NCBI GenBank assembly: GCA_002118135.1
Contig: BDIU01000500.1
Span: 1 to 43,979 of the forward strand
Direction of reading: 5' to 3'
Length of the DNA: 43,979 nucleotides
Source: Trebouxia sp. TZW2008
Taxonomy: Eukaryota; Chlorophyta; Trebouxiophyceae; Trebouxiales; Trebouxiaceae
Position numbers and translations under genes: made by a program. The notes under the pieces are model-generated. The model had not been told where the DNA came from, did no database searches, and was given only the letters and a program-made list of their open reading frames with translations. Positions within the stretch are counted from its first letter, which is position 1. The number at the start of each line of letters is the position of its first letter. This document shows, piece after piece, positions 1 through 11,500 of this stretch.

Positions 1-305
1 ACACCACTGAATTGCTGTGATGCCAGTCAAAGGCTTACAGGTTTACATCCTGCAATGCACTCAAGACACTGACCAGACTCTCCTGTCCAGCAAAGTTTGC
101 TCCATACTGTACAACAGCCCCATGACTGCACACAGCACCTGCAGAATACACTCACACCACTGAATTGCTGTGATGCCAGTGAAAGACTTACAGGTCTGCG
201 TCATGCAATGCACTCAAGGTACTGGCCAGACTCTTCTGTCCAGCAAGGTCTGCTCCTTGCTATACAACAGCTCCATGGCTGCACACAGCACCTGCCCAGC
301 ACATT
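1..305. repeat. Tandem repeat, about 152-bp unit, two copies plus degenerate third
   Basis: Positions 1-152 and 153-305 are near-copies, both beginning ACACCACTGAATTGCTGTGA. A weaker relative continues to about 560, where TGGGCCACCATGCAGCAGCC matches the same unit on a looser scale. On the minus strand each unit holds an open stretch similar to CAAMELLYSKEQTLLDRRVW. In position this could correspond to the animal NELF-C/D segment around VVAMGVLKWVDWTV, so these are probably reiterated exon edges of the NELF-C/D gene. The assignment to that exon is inference. Confidence 0.7.
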
Positions 306-3300
306 CACATCAATGAACTGTTGGTGCCAATTCAACGCTTCCAGAATGCTTGCAAAATGCCTACGGCACCATGCAATGCACTCTCTCATGGCATGCTGCT
401 TCACTGCTGACAGAAATAAGTGATGTTACAGCATATGAGCTGCTGTGGTGTCTCATTGATGCTTGCAGAAGCAGGCAATGCACCCATGACACTGGGCCAC
501 CATGCAGCAGCCCCATAGCTGCACATGAAACCTAGCTATTGCATTCATGCTGTGGTGCCAGGACACTGCTTACGAAATGTGCCATGCACTGACAACAATG
601 AGCTGCCGCGGTACCAGAATCAGGCTTAAGATATTGTGAAATGCACAGACAGGCGGGCTATCTGCAGTGGGTTGGCTGCCTGCTACAGTTGAGGTGGATT
701 GAGGCGGTCCCCTGCAGCCTTTGAAACATGCAGTGCAGCTCAAATGTGACACTGAGCTACTGTGTTGTCAGCCCACAAAAGCATGCCATATGCATTTACC
801 TGCAAGGGCTCAGCAGCCTGTTGCAGCTGGGCTGTGGTGAGGCGGTCCCCTGCTGCTGCCTGCTTGGCCAGGCTGACAGCAGCCTGTACGGCTACCTCAT
901 GCCCGGCTACATCTGCTAGCTCTAGGTTGCCACTGTTTTGCCTGCAACATGAGCTGCTTCAGATTGCATCTTGCATGATGCACCCATGTTGCATTGAGTG
1001 TGTGCATTGCAGGGGCTTAGCAGCCTGTTGCATTTGGGGTGGACTGAGGCTGTCCCCTGCTGCTGCCTGCTTGGCCAGGCTGAATGCAGCCTGTATGGCT
1101 ACCTCATGCCCAGCTACATCTGCTAGCTCTAAGGTGCTGCTGTCTTGCCTGCAACATGAGGTCCAAGATCCAGCTGCCAAGTGAGACACAAGTAGAGGTG
1201 CTCCAGCTTGCATGTCACATGCACTCAATTTGATTGTCGATGTTGGCTTGCACTTTGTTGGCATCTTGAATGATGGACTCATGCTATTTTGAATGCCAGT
1301 GTTTCAGGCGCTTCAGTTTGCATCTGAAAATGCTGGACCCATTCTGTTTTGATTGCCAGAACCTCTAAATATGTTTCTGAGTTGTTTGGGTGGTCTTCCG
1401 CTCTTGCTTGCTTTGTGCACAAAACAGACTTGTGGCCCCCAGCACCTTCACTATGCCGGTTCTTGCGATGACATCATCCAGAAAAGCGATGCTATTGCTG
1501 CATGCAAGATGATTTACCACCACACTGTGAAATATCAATGAGCAATGCTTTTGTGCACCGGAAGCCATAATTGGTGTGGGCCTTGGATTGCTTTGTCGTG
1601 CATACTGACATGAATGACATTGCAGGTCTAAGTTGACATATAGATATGATACCTCACCTGTTGTCTACAGCAGCAGTTGCTGTAGCCAGCAGCTGAACAT
1701 AGGTGCGCTGTGTGTCTGCAGGAAGAGGCTGCCGTGGGTCAAAAAGCCCTTGCACCAGGATGTCAAAAACCTACAGGCATTGCACTCAAGTACACAGCAT
1801 ATCTCAAAATGCGCACATGGTGCAGTGATGACCTTTGCGAACGCTGATGAAAATGCACGCAGAATTTGCAGGATCATATGACACGAGACAGTCAGAGATG
1901 CACATCATGGCACATTTTATGCCTATGCATTGTATGGTGTTGCAGCAGTTTCATGGCCATGATACAGTAAAGCTTGTGCAGCTTGGGCAAATTCAGCCAA
2001 CTGAAATCATTATGCCGCAGACCTTGCCAAAAGCTATTGCTGTTGCTTAGCTTGTGGTGCTCCAGCACAAGATGGGTGGGGAATGATGTGCATTGGGGTG
2101 TTCATGGTGAAGCTACTGCTGCTTACCTTGAAGTGCTGCAGCACCTCAATGCGGGAACTGTGACGTGCATCAGAGCTAGCAGAGTAGAGCTTGTTTAGTT
2201 TGGGCATGTCATGTCTGTATGAATTGGCATATACCACAGCCATGCAAAGAACAGCAACTGGAGCAACACGCTACAGACACTGTCTAAGGCTATTGCTGCT
2301 AAATATGCAGCAGCACGAACACTGTCTCTGATGCTGTTGCTACTCACCTTGGGGTGTTGCAGCATCTGGATGGGTGGGACTTGCTGGGCATCGGGACTGG
2401 CACAGTAAAGCTTGTGCAGCTTGGGCAGGAGGCTGCGGGTGTGGCCTTTGTCAGCAGCCAGCAGGTCAGCCACCAGCGCTGCAACCTCTGCATCTGCCAC
2501 AGAGGTGTGTGAGCCCACAAAGAACCTACATGAGCAGCGCTGAGCATAATGCAACCTGCTGATGAAAAAGCTCTATGCAGCATCCCTATGTCTGTTATTG
2601 GGGATTCAAGTCCTTTCCGGTGGCCAGCAGGTCAGCCACCAGTGCTGCAAACTCTGCATCTGCCACAGAGGTGTGTGAGCCCACAAAGAACCCTACACCG
2701 GCAAAGCTGGACATGATGAGGACATGATGACGAAGCACCCTGGTAAGCCGATTACCAGCCTAGGTGTCAAATGTAAGCCCTTGTTTCTTGAATCATTCGT
2801 GCTGAAGATGGCCCAGAGGGGCTTATGGATACCACTCAAATTGTGCCTGTTATGGAGCTGAAAGTAATCTCTTGTTGCTAGGACCACTCATGCTGAAGCT
2901 GGCCCAGTGTAAGAAGACCACACAGGATCTACATTGGCTCAGCTGGGCATGATGCAATGCTGCTGATACAAAAGCCTTGTGCAGCATGGGGCCTGTGTTG
3001 ACACAAAAGCTACACAAGCACAGGTAGGACTGCAAAGATCATGTGCACAATGGCATGCTCAAGGCTGTGGACATCCAAAAATAGTCAGTTCTTGAGGGCT
3101 TACTGATGCATCTTCCACGCTATAGGGTGACCCAGCTTCTGAGCAGCGTACACCTCCATGTCTTGTGACAGGCGCTTGAAGCGGGCTCCTTGCGGCTGCT
3201 GTCCCAGCTCTTGTAACAGCAGTTGAGCATGTGCGTACGTGTGCTGGCTGTTGCAGCACATTTCCTGCAGCACCAATTTGTTGCTATAAAACCACTGCTC

Positions 3301-5124
3301 CAATTGTTGTGACAGTCGCTTGAAGCGGGCTTCCTGAGGCTGCTGCCCTAGCTCTTGCAACAACAGCTGGGCATGTGCATACGTGTGCTGGCTGTTACAG
3401 CACATCTCCTGCAGGGACATGGATCTGCATGTACATGGTAGAAGAAACATGACGGTGCATGTCCTTCAAAATTTGGCGTGACCGAGTATTGCTGGATTGT
3501 ATGTCCTTTTGCCCCCTGCACAAGTCACAAAGCTTGCTGGTGCCAAAGATACTCATGCACTCATGCCAGAGATACTGTGAAGCCATGAATCATGAGATAT
3601 TGCCAACTGTCAATGATGAGTCATCTTGTGAACTCTGTAATCGATTGGACAAATGCAAAGCTTTCATCACACAAAGAGCTGGGCACAAGGTTGAAATGGA
3701 TTGACACAGCCCAAATCACAGTTGTCTGCCACCAGCTATTGACACTGTGCAGACTCCAGAAGCATTCCCACCAACAGGTGTTTGATAAACGGACACAGAC
3801 ACAACAGCAGAAACTCTGATACCATGCATACAAACATCATGGGTGTGCTTTTATTTCATACATACCAGCAGCTCTTTGGTAAGGGCAGCCATTCTGTTGT
3901 CATCAGCCTGAAGCATCTCCTCAAGCCGCTTAGCCATGAGGTTGTGGAACACCTCAAAGTAGCCTGCCAGTCTGCTACCAACACCAGCCACCTCATCGTG
4001 ATGCCCATCCAGCAAGATGCGTTGCATGGCATACTTCAGCAGTTGGCAATTCTTGTAGCGCGCTGACAGAGTGTAGATCAATTCTCTGCCTGCTCTGCTT
4101 TCTAGAAGGGGCTTCAGCCATCTAGGGATTGGCTTGTTGGGCCGCAGCAGTGCGTCCATTTTGTCGCAGTCAAACTTGTCCAGTATCAAGGCCTGCAGAG
4201 ACATGGCAAATTTTATTGGTTGGTAGTTCTTGTGGCATGCTGACATTCCTTTTCTTGTGACAATCTACAACGTCAGCTGGGAATCATTGCCTGCACATTG
4301 TTGTTTGTGACCAACAGCAGCAGCACAGCAGACAGCTTAGAAAGCCTCAGCACAGTCTCAGCTGCAGACAGCCTCAGGTCCACTCAACTCGCTAGCTGAG
4401 ACATACTTTGGCTTGCAATGTATGTTGCAGGACACCAAAAGGCACATCAGTTCCAGATGGGTTCAGTGTATGTGAACTGTACCTGCATGTGGGTGACTTC
4501 ATTGGCATCACTGGGCTCACTGTTCTGGGGATCAGCCTGATTGGCCTTGCCAATCCAGGAGCACACCAAGCTAGCCATTTGGCCATACCCTGCGACATTT
4601 CATTATCTCTTGTCAGACAGGCAAGCAACAAGCTGCACCATTCTGGTACAGCAGAAGCGTGCCCCTAGCGTCTGGCAAGTTGCCCCTCCTGTATGATTTG
4701 ACGTTCATGCCTGCATAGGAGTGATATGTAGCAGAAAGAAAGGTGCGGTGCACCTCACCACCGCACTTGTCTGTGAGACACATGGTGTCGTGACACAAGC
4801 GTTGGCAAGCAGCAAGCTGCAAAAACAAAGACGTGGCTGCACCTTACCAACATACTTGTCTGTCAGGAAGTCCACCGCATTCTGCGGACTGCCACCTAGC
4901 TCCAGATACCTTCTGAGGACCACAAGGATGCCAGGTTCCATGATGCTGTCAGGCTGGGTGAAAAGCTTCTCGCAATCCAACAACTTTGCTGCCTGTTCTT
5001 GCTCACATTGGCGCTCCTGTTCATCTTGCTCTGTCTGTACTCCAACGTCGGGATCTTGCCTTTGGTCGTCCTGCTGCATGTCTTCACTCATTGCTTCTAC
5101 GCTGTACGAGGGTCGCCGAGGCAA
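1..5124 (-). CDS. Negative elongation factor subunit C/D (NELF-C/D, TH1 family), 3' end beyond window
   Basis: In animals NELF-C/D is a core subunit of the NELF complex, which holds RNA polymerase II in promoter-proximal pause. Exons I can place on the minus strand are 5124-4848, 4589-4483, 4192-3866, 3264-3104 (or 3408-3104), 2525-2348, 1770-1658 and 932-800; all junctions keep phase with GT/AG ends. From my recollection of the animal protein, colinear matches are: IMEPGILVVLRRYLELGGSP near residues 60-80 (animal IMEPS..LKRY..GGSPEN), the FDCDKMDALL..PRWLKPLLE block (exon 3), CCNSQHTYAHAQLLLQELG (exon 4, animal HGEHTYLFAQ), LYCASPDAQQVPPIQML (animal MFTSMDPPPVELIRV), and DILVQGLFDPRQ (animal DLFMQSLFKPGARI). 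The first about 50 residues are acidic and Gln-rich. The rest lies in reiterated sequence at 1-560 or off the edge, so the C-terminus is not resolved. Start chosen: first in-frame ATG at 5124; a second lies 11 codons on. Confidence 0.82.
1004..1136 (-). repeat. Decayed copy of a NELF-C/D exon (functional copy 932-800)
   Basis: The minus strand here encodes LELADVAGHEVAIQAAFSLA, almost identical to the exon at 932-800 (LELADVAGHEVAVQAAVSLA). Both copies are open and both have an AG just before them. The exon at 932-800 ends CTGCAG/GTAAATG with a good donor; this copy reads CTGCAATGC and has lost the donor GT. A third fragment with only the downstream part (GAGGCGGTCCCCTGC on the plus strand) lies near 690-715. 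The functional exon is the 3'-most complete copy. Confidence 0.75.
1935..2692 (-). repeat. Degenerate copies flanking NELF-C/D exon 2525-2348
   Basis: The functional exon (2525-2348) is bracketed by fragments of itself. On the upstream side (minus-strand sense), 2692-2617 repeats the acceptor and the first half (FVGSHTSVADAE..), with one extra G after the TAG acceptor. On the downstream side, 2211-2127 repeats the second half with a donor (MPKLNKLYSASSDA..VLQHFK then GTAAGC). A shorter piece at about 1935-1990 shares ACAGTAAAGCTTGTGCAGCT on the plus strand with 2401-2420. Upstream copies therefore keep the acceptor side and downstream copies the donor side. Confidence 0.75.
3265..3408 (-). 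repeat. 144-bp in-frame duplication of NELF-C/D exon 4 start
   Basis: Two copies of CCNSQHTYAHAQLLLQELGQ lie head to tail, starting at 3408 and 3264 on the minus strand, each preceded by a CTGCAG acceptor. The segment between the two acceptors is exactly 48 codons with no stop, so using the upstream acceptor would add a 48-residue internal duplication and using the downstream one would give the animal-like single copy. The copies are nearly identical at the protein level (QPQEARFKRLSQ versus QPQGARFKRLSQ), which suggests a recent event. Confidence 0.85.
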
Positions 5125-5565
5125 GTTATGTCGCTGCAGCTGATCATCAGCAGCTGGCTACCTGAAGAGGGCGCAGGGTGAGCTCAATGCACGGTTGTCA
5201 TATCATATGTGCTGTGAAAGGCTTTTGCCAGCAGATTTTTGGTCCTAATGGACACACGCGCAAGTCTTCAAGTTGCATGCGTGCCGTAGATTGGCTTCGA
5301 GCAGAGCGAAGCATTGCGTTCTGCATAACGGACCAAAGAGGCACAATAACCATCCACGGCTCGCACTTACACGCCAGCACTAAGCGACATCGCGCAAGTC
5401 TTTTCTTGGCGAGACCGCCTGCAGCATGCTGCGCAGGGGCAAGACCAAAGCGTTGACTAAGTCATGCACTTTGTCGCTTGTCGAAGCGGGCGCGCCTTTC
5501 GCGGCATCAGCGTCGCCGAGCAGTTCAGTGCAGGGCCTTTAGAGCCGATTGTAGCGGTGACCAAA
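5125..5565. promoter_or_regulatory. Divergent promoter region between NELF-C/D and the ABC transporter
   Basis: About 440 bp separate the start codons of two oppositely directed genes, so both promoters and 5' UTRs should lie here. The right half looks richer in G+C and CpG than the surrounding introns (CGAAGCGGGCGCGCCTTTCG around 5483-5502). I see no convincing TATA box. An upstream ATG at 5464 is in frame with the ABC transporter and could extend it by 34 residues. Confidence 0.5.
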
Positions 5566-8500
5566 ATGCCCGCGTGGTGGTGCGGAGCTACCGACCGTGA
5601 GCCTGTTGATCACGCAACGCTAACACCATGCACAGCGGAAACCGCCGGCAGCCCTGTCATGTGGATTGTAGCTGCGGCTGTCCTGTACACACAGATCAAA
5701 CGTATACAGTTGTTGAAGCGGCACCGCTCGTATCTCAATCCTAGTCAATACGGTGTTCGACAAGCTTTTGTATCTGCTGCGCTTGTTGCGCTCACTGTCT
5801 CGCATATCGGATGGCTTGCCTTCTACATGTGGCAACATCAAGCAGCATTTCACTATCTGTACGAGTCCGCGATGGCTGTGTACTGGCTTGCTGCCTTGGT
5901 AGGTCAGCCAGAAACGCATAAATTCTAGTGCTCAGGTGTCCATCAACGCCACAACCACGACTTTGTGTCTGCAGGCAGTTGTCTGGCAAGGCAGGCAGCA
6001 TTCTGTATCCATACATCTCAAGTTCTTGCTGTGGCCAGGAGCTGTTGTATACTCATGGGCACTGTATATAGTACGGATTTATCTAGAGCACTGGGATGTT
6101 TCCAACCCATTGCAGAGGACGACGCTTTTGGCAAGCGCATGCTTCCAGTGTACCCTAGCTGCAACAGCAGCAATTGTGGAAACTCTAAAGTAAGCCAGCT
6201 GCCAATTTCAGCCTGTCGTCATGTGCCTGCCCCATGCACATGTCATTGCAACGCAAAGGAAATGCTGTTTTCATAGACAAGTGTTTTGCACAGCTCACCC
6301 AATCACATCTCACGCTAGAGCATGGACACAGCCAGCTTGGCTGTCACATGCAGTACACTAGTGTTGACTTGCATCTGGCATGGTCTGTGTGTCCCCCTGC
6401 TGGGTCCCCATGACAGAAAAGCAATCACTGTATTCAATTCTATTCATATGCGTATATGCTTTGATTGCGCTGTTTCCAGCGCTATACGCGCATTGCTGTG
6501 CCAGAAAACAGCAAAGCGATGTTGCACATAAAGCTATGCTGCCATGATTTCTGGCTGCAGCATTGACATGCTATTTGCAAGGCAGCGCAATATATGTGCG
6601 TTCCCCCAACTGTAACCCTCCTCCTGTTGCAGCAATCTGATTTCGGTAGCAGTTGTACTACAGATCTGAGTACTGTGTGCGCTCTTGTTCTGATGCAAGC
6701 TCTGTGAAGAGTGGCTATGGCCTTCACTTGTCACAAAATAAGGTTTGTGCGTAATTTGTGATAGAAAATAAGTGTGGCCTATGCTGCAGGCCTCTGCAGT
6801 CAGATGAGGAGGAAGTGTTGCGTGAGGCGTTACTGGCCTCTGGAACAGACCCTGAAGCGCCAGCTGACAGCACCCGAAAAAGGAAACGCAGCTGGTATAG
6901 CTTATTGGGCACAGCTGTCACTTATGTCTGGCCTGATAGGATAGCTCTGCAGCTGCGGGCCTTCACTTGCATCATCCTGATCTTGATCATGAGAGTTCTC
7001 AACCTGGCTGTGCCGATCCTGTACAAAAAGGTCGTTGACACGCTGGCATCCACCAGTGAGGGAACTCATCCCAGGCCTGGAGAGGAGAAACAGACCTTTG
7101 ACTTTTGGCAGGTATCGTGACTTAGCGACGCTTGTTGCTGAGAAGCACAATGCACTTCAACTGCGCCTAGCCAAGTTTGAGCACCCGAGGCATTGCATGC
7201 TGTTGCAAGTTTGTATGTCGCAGCTTGGCAAGGCGCTCACATGCATCAAGCCCAACTCATCTTGCGCATTTGCAGACCCTATCAGCATGAAAAAAAAGCA
7301 TACGTTGACCTCCCTGAAAAGCAGCATAATCTTCGGGGACAAGCAACTTCTGCCCCTTGTTTGCAAAACAGCTACATGCAGTAAAGTGTCTGGCACATCA
7401 TGCAGCAAGTGCTTGAGTCCTTTAGAGCATGACGGTTGTAGTGCTCACTGACTGATGCCAGCAGGACGATTTTTGCCTTACACAGCGTGCATGAAGCATG
7501 ACATCTTGCTGCTGCAGGTGTTCTACCCCTTTGTGCTGTTTTATATGATTGCTGCCTTCCTTCAAGGCGGCACAGGTACTGCGTCCATGGGCATGCTGAA
7601 TAACCTGCGCCAGTACCTGTGGATTCCCATCACACAAGATGCATTCAGGCAAGCCAGTCAAGCACCTGTTGTGCATGTGCTGTGCCAGTTTAGAGGCGCT
7701 GAATGCAGAGAAAGGCACCGTGAGATGGTTCAGTGCATTATGCAGCGGAAATTGCGAAGCTTGCCTCCTCACTGATCAGCACTTTTGTAAATTGCGCTGA
7801 ACACTAAGGTAGGTTTTGGTCTCATTGCTTGCATCTGACATTGCAACCACCAGCAAAAGCCTTGTTCATTGCTGCTGCTTGAATGTGCCTGAGGCATCTT
7901 GTACATCTGTATCAAAGACAGAAAGCCCTGGTGACATATATGTGAGTTGAGATGTCATATTTGCATGAGCGCTCATCTTCTGAACTACTTGGCATGCACT
8001 GTGCACAGCTGTTGCTGATGCCTTTGCGCTGCACTGCAGGCGGATCAGTCTGGATGTGTTTGTGCATACCCTGGACCTGGACCTCAATTTTCACCTGCAC
8101 AGAAAGACAGGCGAGCTGACTCGCATCATGGACAGAGGCACCAACTCCATTCAGAGCATCTTATCGACCGTCATCTTCAACATAGGGCCTCAGCTCTTTG
8201 ACATTGCAGCTGCCTGCGTTTACCTGGCAACTGCGCTGCAGCCTTGGATTGCCGTCATTGTCTTTGTGACGCTTGTGAGCTACATCCCTGTGACGATCTA
8301 CTTCACTGAGTGGCGAGGCAATTTCAGAAGGTAGGTTGCAGCTGCTGCTGCTGCGAAGGATTACATCAGCTGCTTGATGGCATTGTCAAGGCTGTACTGC
8401 AAGGCTTAGCACAGCAAGCAATGCACCCCAAACACACCACCCTTTGTCAATACCACTGCAAACAAACTTGCTGCAGCTGCTGATGCACACAAGCATACGC

Positions 8501-11500
8501 AAGCATGCTGGTCACCAGCCTGGGCTGTTTCAGATTACTTTGAAATCCAGGCACCTGTCAATTCCATTTGTGCCACGACGCGATCAGACATGCTCTGTTG
8601 CATGTAGAAATGGTCCGAGTAGCTCGTTATGCAACAGCGGTACGATTCACAATGTCAATCGATCACTCCAAATTTTTTTGGACTGTCTAAAGAGATCCAA
8701 CAACAGGGCGCGTCAGAGTGAATGCTAGATTCATTCATGTGAAAACAAGCTTGCTGTGCCCTTGCCTAGAAACAGTGTGAGGTGTCAAATGACGTGTGGC
8801 AAAGCATGTGATTTGCAGGGATCTGAACCGGCTTGACAATGCCAAGAGTGCCAAAGCCACAGATGCACTGTTGAACTACGAGACAGTGAAGTACTTCAGC
8901 AATGAGGAGTTAGAGAGGCGCAACTTTGAGGAGGCTATCAGGAAGTACCAGAAAGTGGAGTACACCCTGATTGCCTCCTTGAATGGTCTCAATGTGCTGC
9001 AGTCTGTCATTATTTGGAGCGGCATGATAGGCGGGCTCATTGTGTGTACAAAGGTGATTTGATCTCAAGTCTGCTGACAGCTTATTCTGCATTGTGCTTA
9101 TCTGACTGCACTGCAGTCACTGGTATTGCATATGCTTGTGAATTGAGCTGGACTGCTGCTCTTCTGCAGCCTCAAGTTCGCCTTGTGTTGTCTTTGACAT
9201 CTGAACCTATTCACAGACCGCAAGTTGAGTGCATGTTTTGTTTCAGTGCCAGCATGGTCCATATCAGTGACAGGGGCAACCCACAGCACCGCTTGCTGGC
9301 TGTTGACATCTGCCTCCAGAAAGCTATGCATTGGTTGGGGTGTCTGCCTTGAGGACAATCATTCAGGCTATCATCAAAGCACAGACCACAACCAAATGCA
9401 TGGTGATCTTAAGGCTTGTGTATGCTCACAAGGAATATAGGGGGCCTGCAAGTGTGCACAAATCCAATCTAAGCCCGCTCAGACACCTTGCAGATGTTGC
9501 ACTGCTGTTGGGTTCAGACTCAAGTCAGCCCATGGTGATTGCAAGGATTGCCCGCCGCACTGCTTGTCAGCCGTGATTCACATGCCTGGCAAAACAAGCT
9601 GGCTTGGCAAGAGAGGGCTTGGGCTGCATTCATCTGGCACTTGTGCTAAAACATGTGGGGCTATCATGTTATCAACTGCTTGCCTCTGACTGCAGGGCAT
9701 TGCAGATGGGTCATTGACAGCGGGAGATACAGTGCTATTTGTGACAGCGATGCAGCAGCTGTAAGTACCTTACAAGTGGCAAACAGGGCATGGGTTACAC
9801 ACACGCCCAGCACTGATGCAGAACGTGCAGCAACTGATTGTCAATCAACTGCATGATTCTGGCTGCAGGGAGTTGCAAATGGATCATTGACGGTGGGAGT
9901 TGCAAATGGATCATTGACAGTGGGAGATGCAATGCTGTTTGTGACCCTGGAGCATCAGCTGTGTGCGCTCAACTGGCAAAACATGGCTCAGGCAACACAC
10001 ACCTAGCACTTGCGCTCAAACTTGTAGGGCCATCATGTCATCAACAGCTTGCCTGTGGCTGCAGGGCGTCGCAGATGGGTCACTGACAGTAGGAGATGCA
10101 GTGCTGTTTGTGACGCTGATGCAGCAGCTGTACGCGCCTCTCAACTACTTTGGCACCTACTACAGAACCATCCAGCAGTACATGATTGACATGGAGAACA
10201 TGTTTGACCTGCTGGCTTCAGCGCCTCAAATACAGGTAAAACGCTTTCTCAGCAAATTATGCAGCAGCTGTATGCGTTTCTCAACTGGCTTGACAGCTTC
10301 TGCAGAACCATCTAGCAGTACATGATTAACATGGAGGACATGTTTGACCTGCTGGCGTCTGCACCTCAAATTCAGGTAAAGCACTTTCTCAGCAAATGAT
10401 GCAGCAGCTGTATGCGCCTCTCGACTGATTTGACAGCTTCTACAGAATCGTCCAGCAGTACATGATGTAAGAGGAACATGTTTGACCTGCTGGCGTCTGC
10501 ACCTCAGATACAGGCGAAATGCTGCGTCATTAGTCCTGTGATCACCTGAACAATCATTACACTTTCTAGCATACATTGGGTACGTATGGCACAAGTCCTG
10601 TCTCATCAGGCAGGCTTGTCTTGAGGGTCACAAAACGGACGTCTGATGTTCAACTGTTGGGTCACCTGTGAGACCATTTTTCCTTTGCCAGCGCTCTGGC
10701 TTAGTATGAGCTGTGCAGCAAGTCACACTCTTGAGCCAGATTTGCTGACATTTTGGCAGACCTGTCCTGTGTTTTGAATGCTGACAAGTGCTCAATGATC
10801 CCAGCCAACAGGATTGTTGGTCATGATTTCTGTCTGCTGCATGCATTGCAACCGTCTCAGCTCAGCAAGCTCACACTCCTGTCCCCTGTTCATCTTTGCC
10901 CCTTTGCTCTAAGGCAGCTGTCATCACACCTGCTGTGTTAGGCCCCTTGTGCTTCACATTGTTGCTACAACGCTGTGCAAGCCAGATCAGACTACTTTGC
11001 ACCATTCTACTTGGTTGGTTTCTTGGCCCAAGGCTTGTCCTGAAGCACAAAGGAGAAATGCTGACGCAAGCAGGGCCAGAACCAAGGGAGCAGTGGCAGT
11101 ATGACGTGGCAAACTGCCACTCTTTGTGTTTGTCCCTGTTCAAACCAGGCATTTGACCTGTGTGCTAAAGGACAAGCCTTGGGCCAAGAGACTACAATCA
11201 AGTGACGCATCCTCAGTCCAGTTTGATAATGTCAGCTTATGCGCATTGCAGTCTTTCAATTTGTCGAGTGTTGGTGGCAAAGCATCAGCCTGTGCATGTT
11301 CTTCTTGTCTCTTTTACACGTCTTGCTCTCTTTTGTTGCGGTCACAGTGATAATAGCATCATTCTGGGCATGTCTGTACCTGCTGGACAAGCCTAGGGTC
11401 AAGAGACTGCAATCAAGTGTTGCATTCTCAGTCGAGTCTGACAATGTCAGCTTCAGCTGTGAGGCAGACGCACTCGTCCTGCAGAGAAGGTCTAAAGGTC

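Noticed and set aside
11007..11210. Minus-strand ORF containing DKPWAKK
   Set aside because: It comes from the inverted copy of the exon 8 edge and has no independent coding support.
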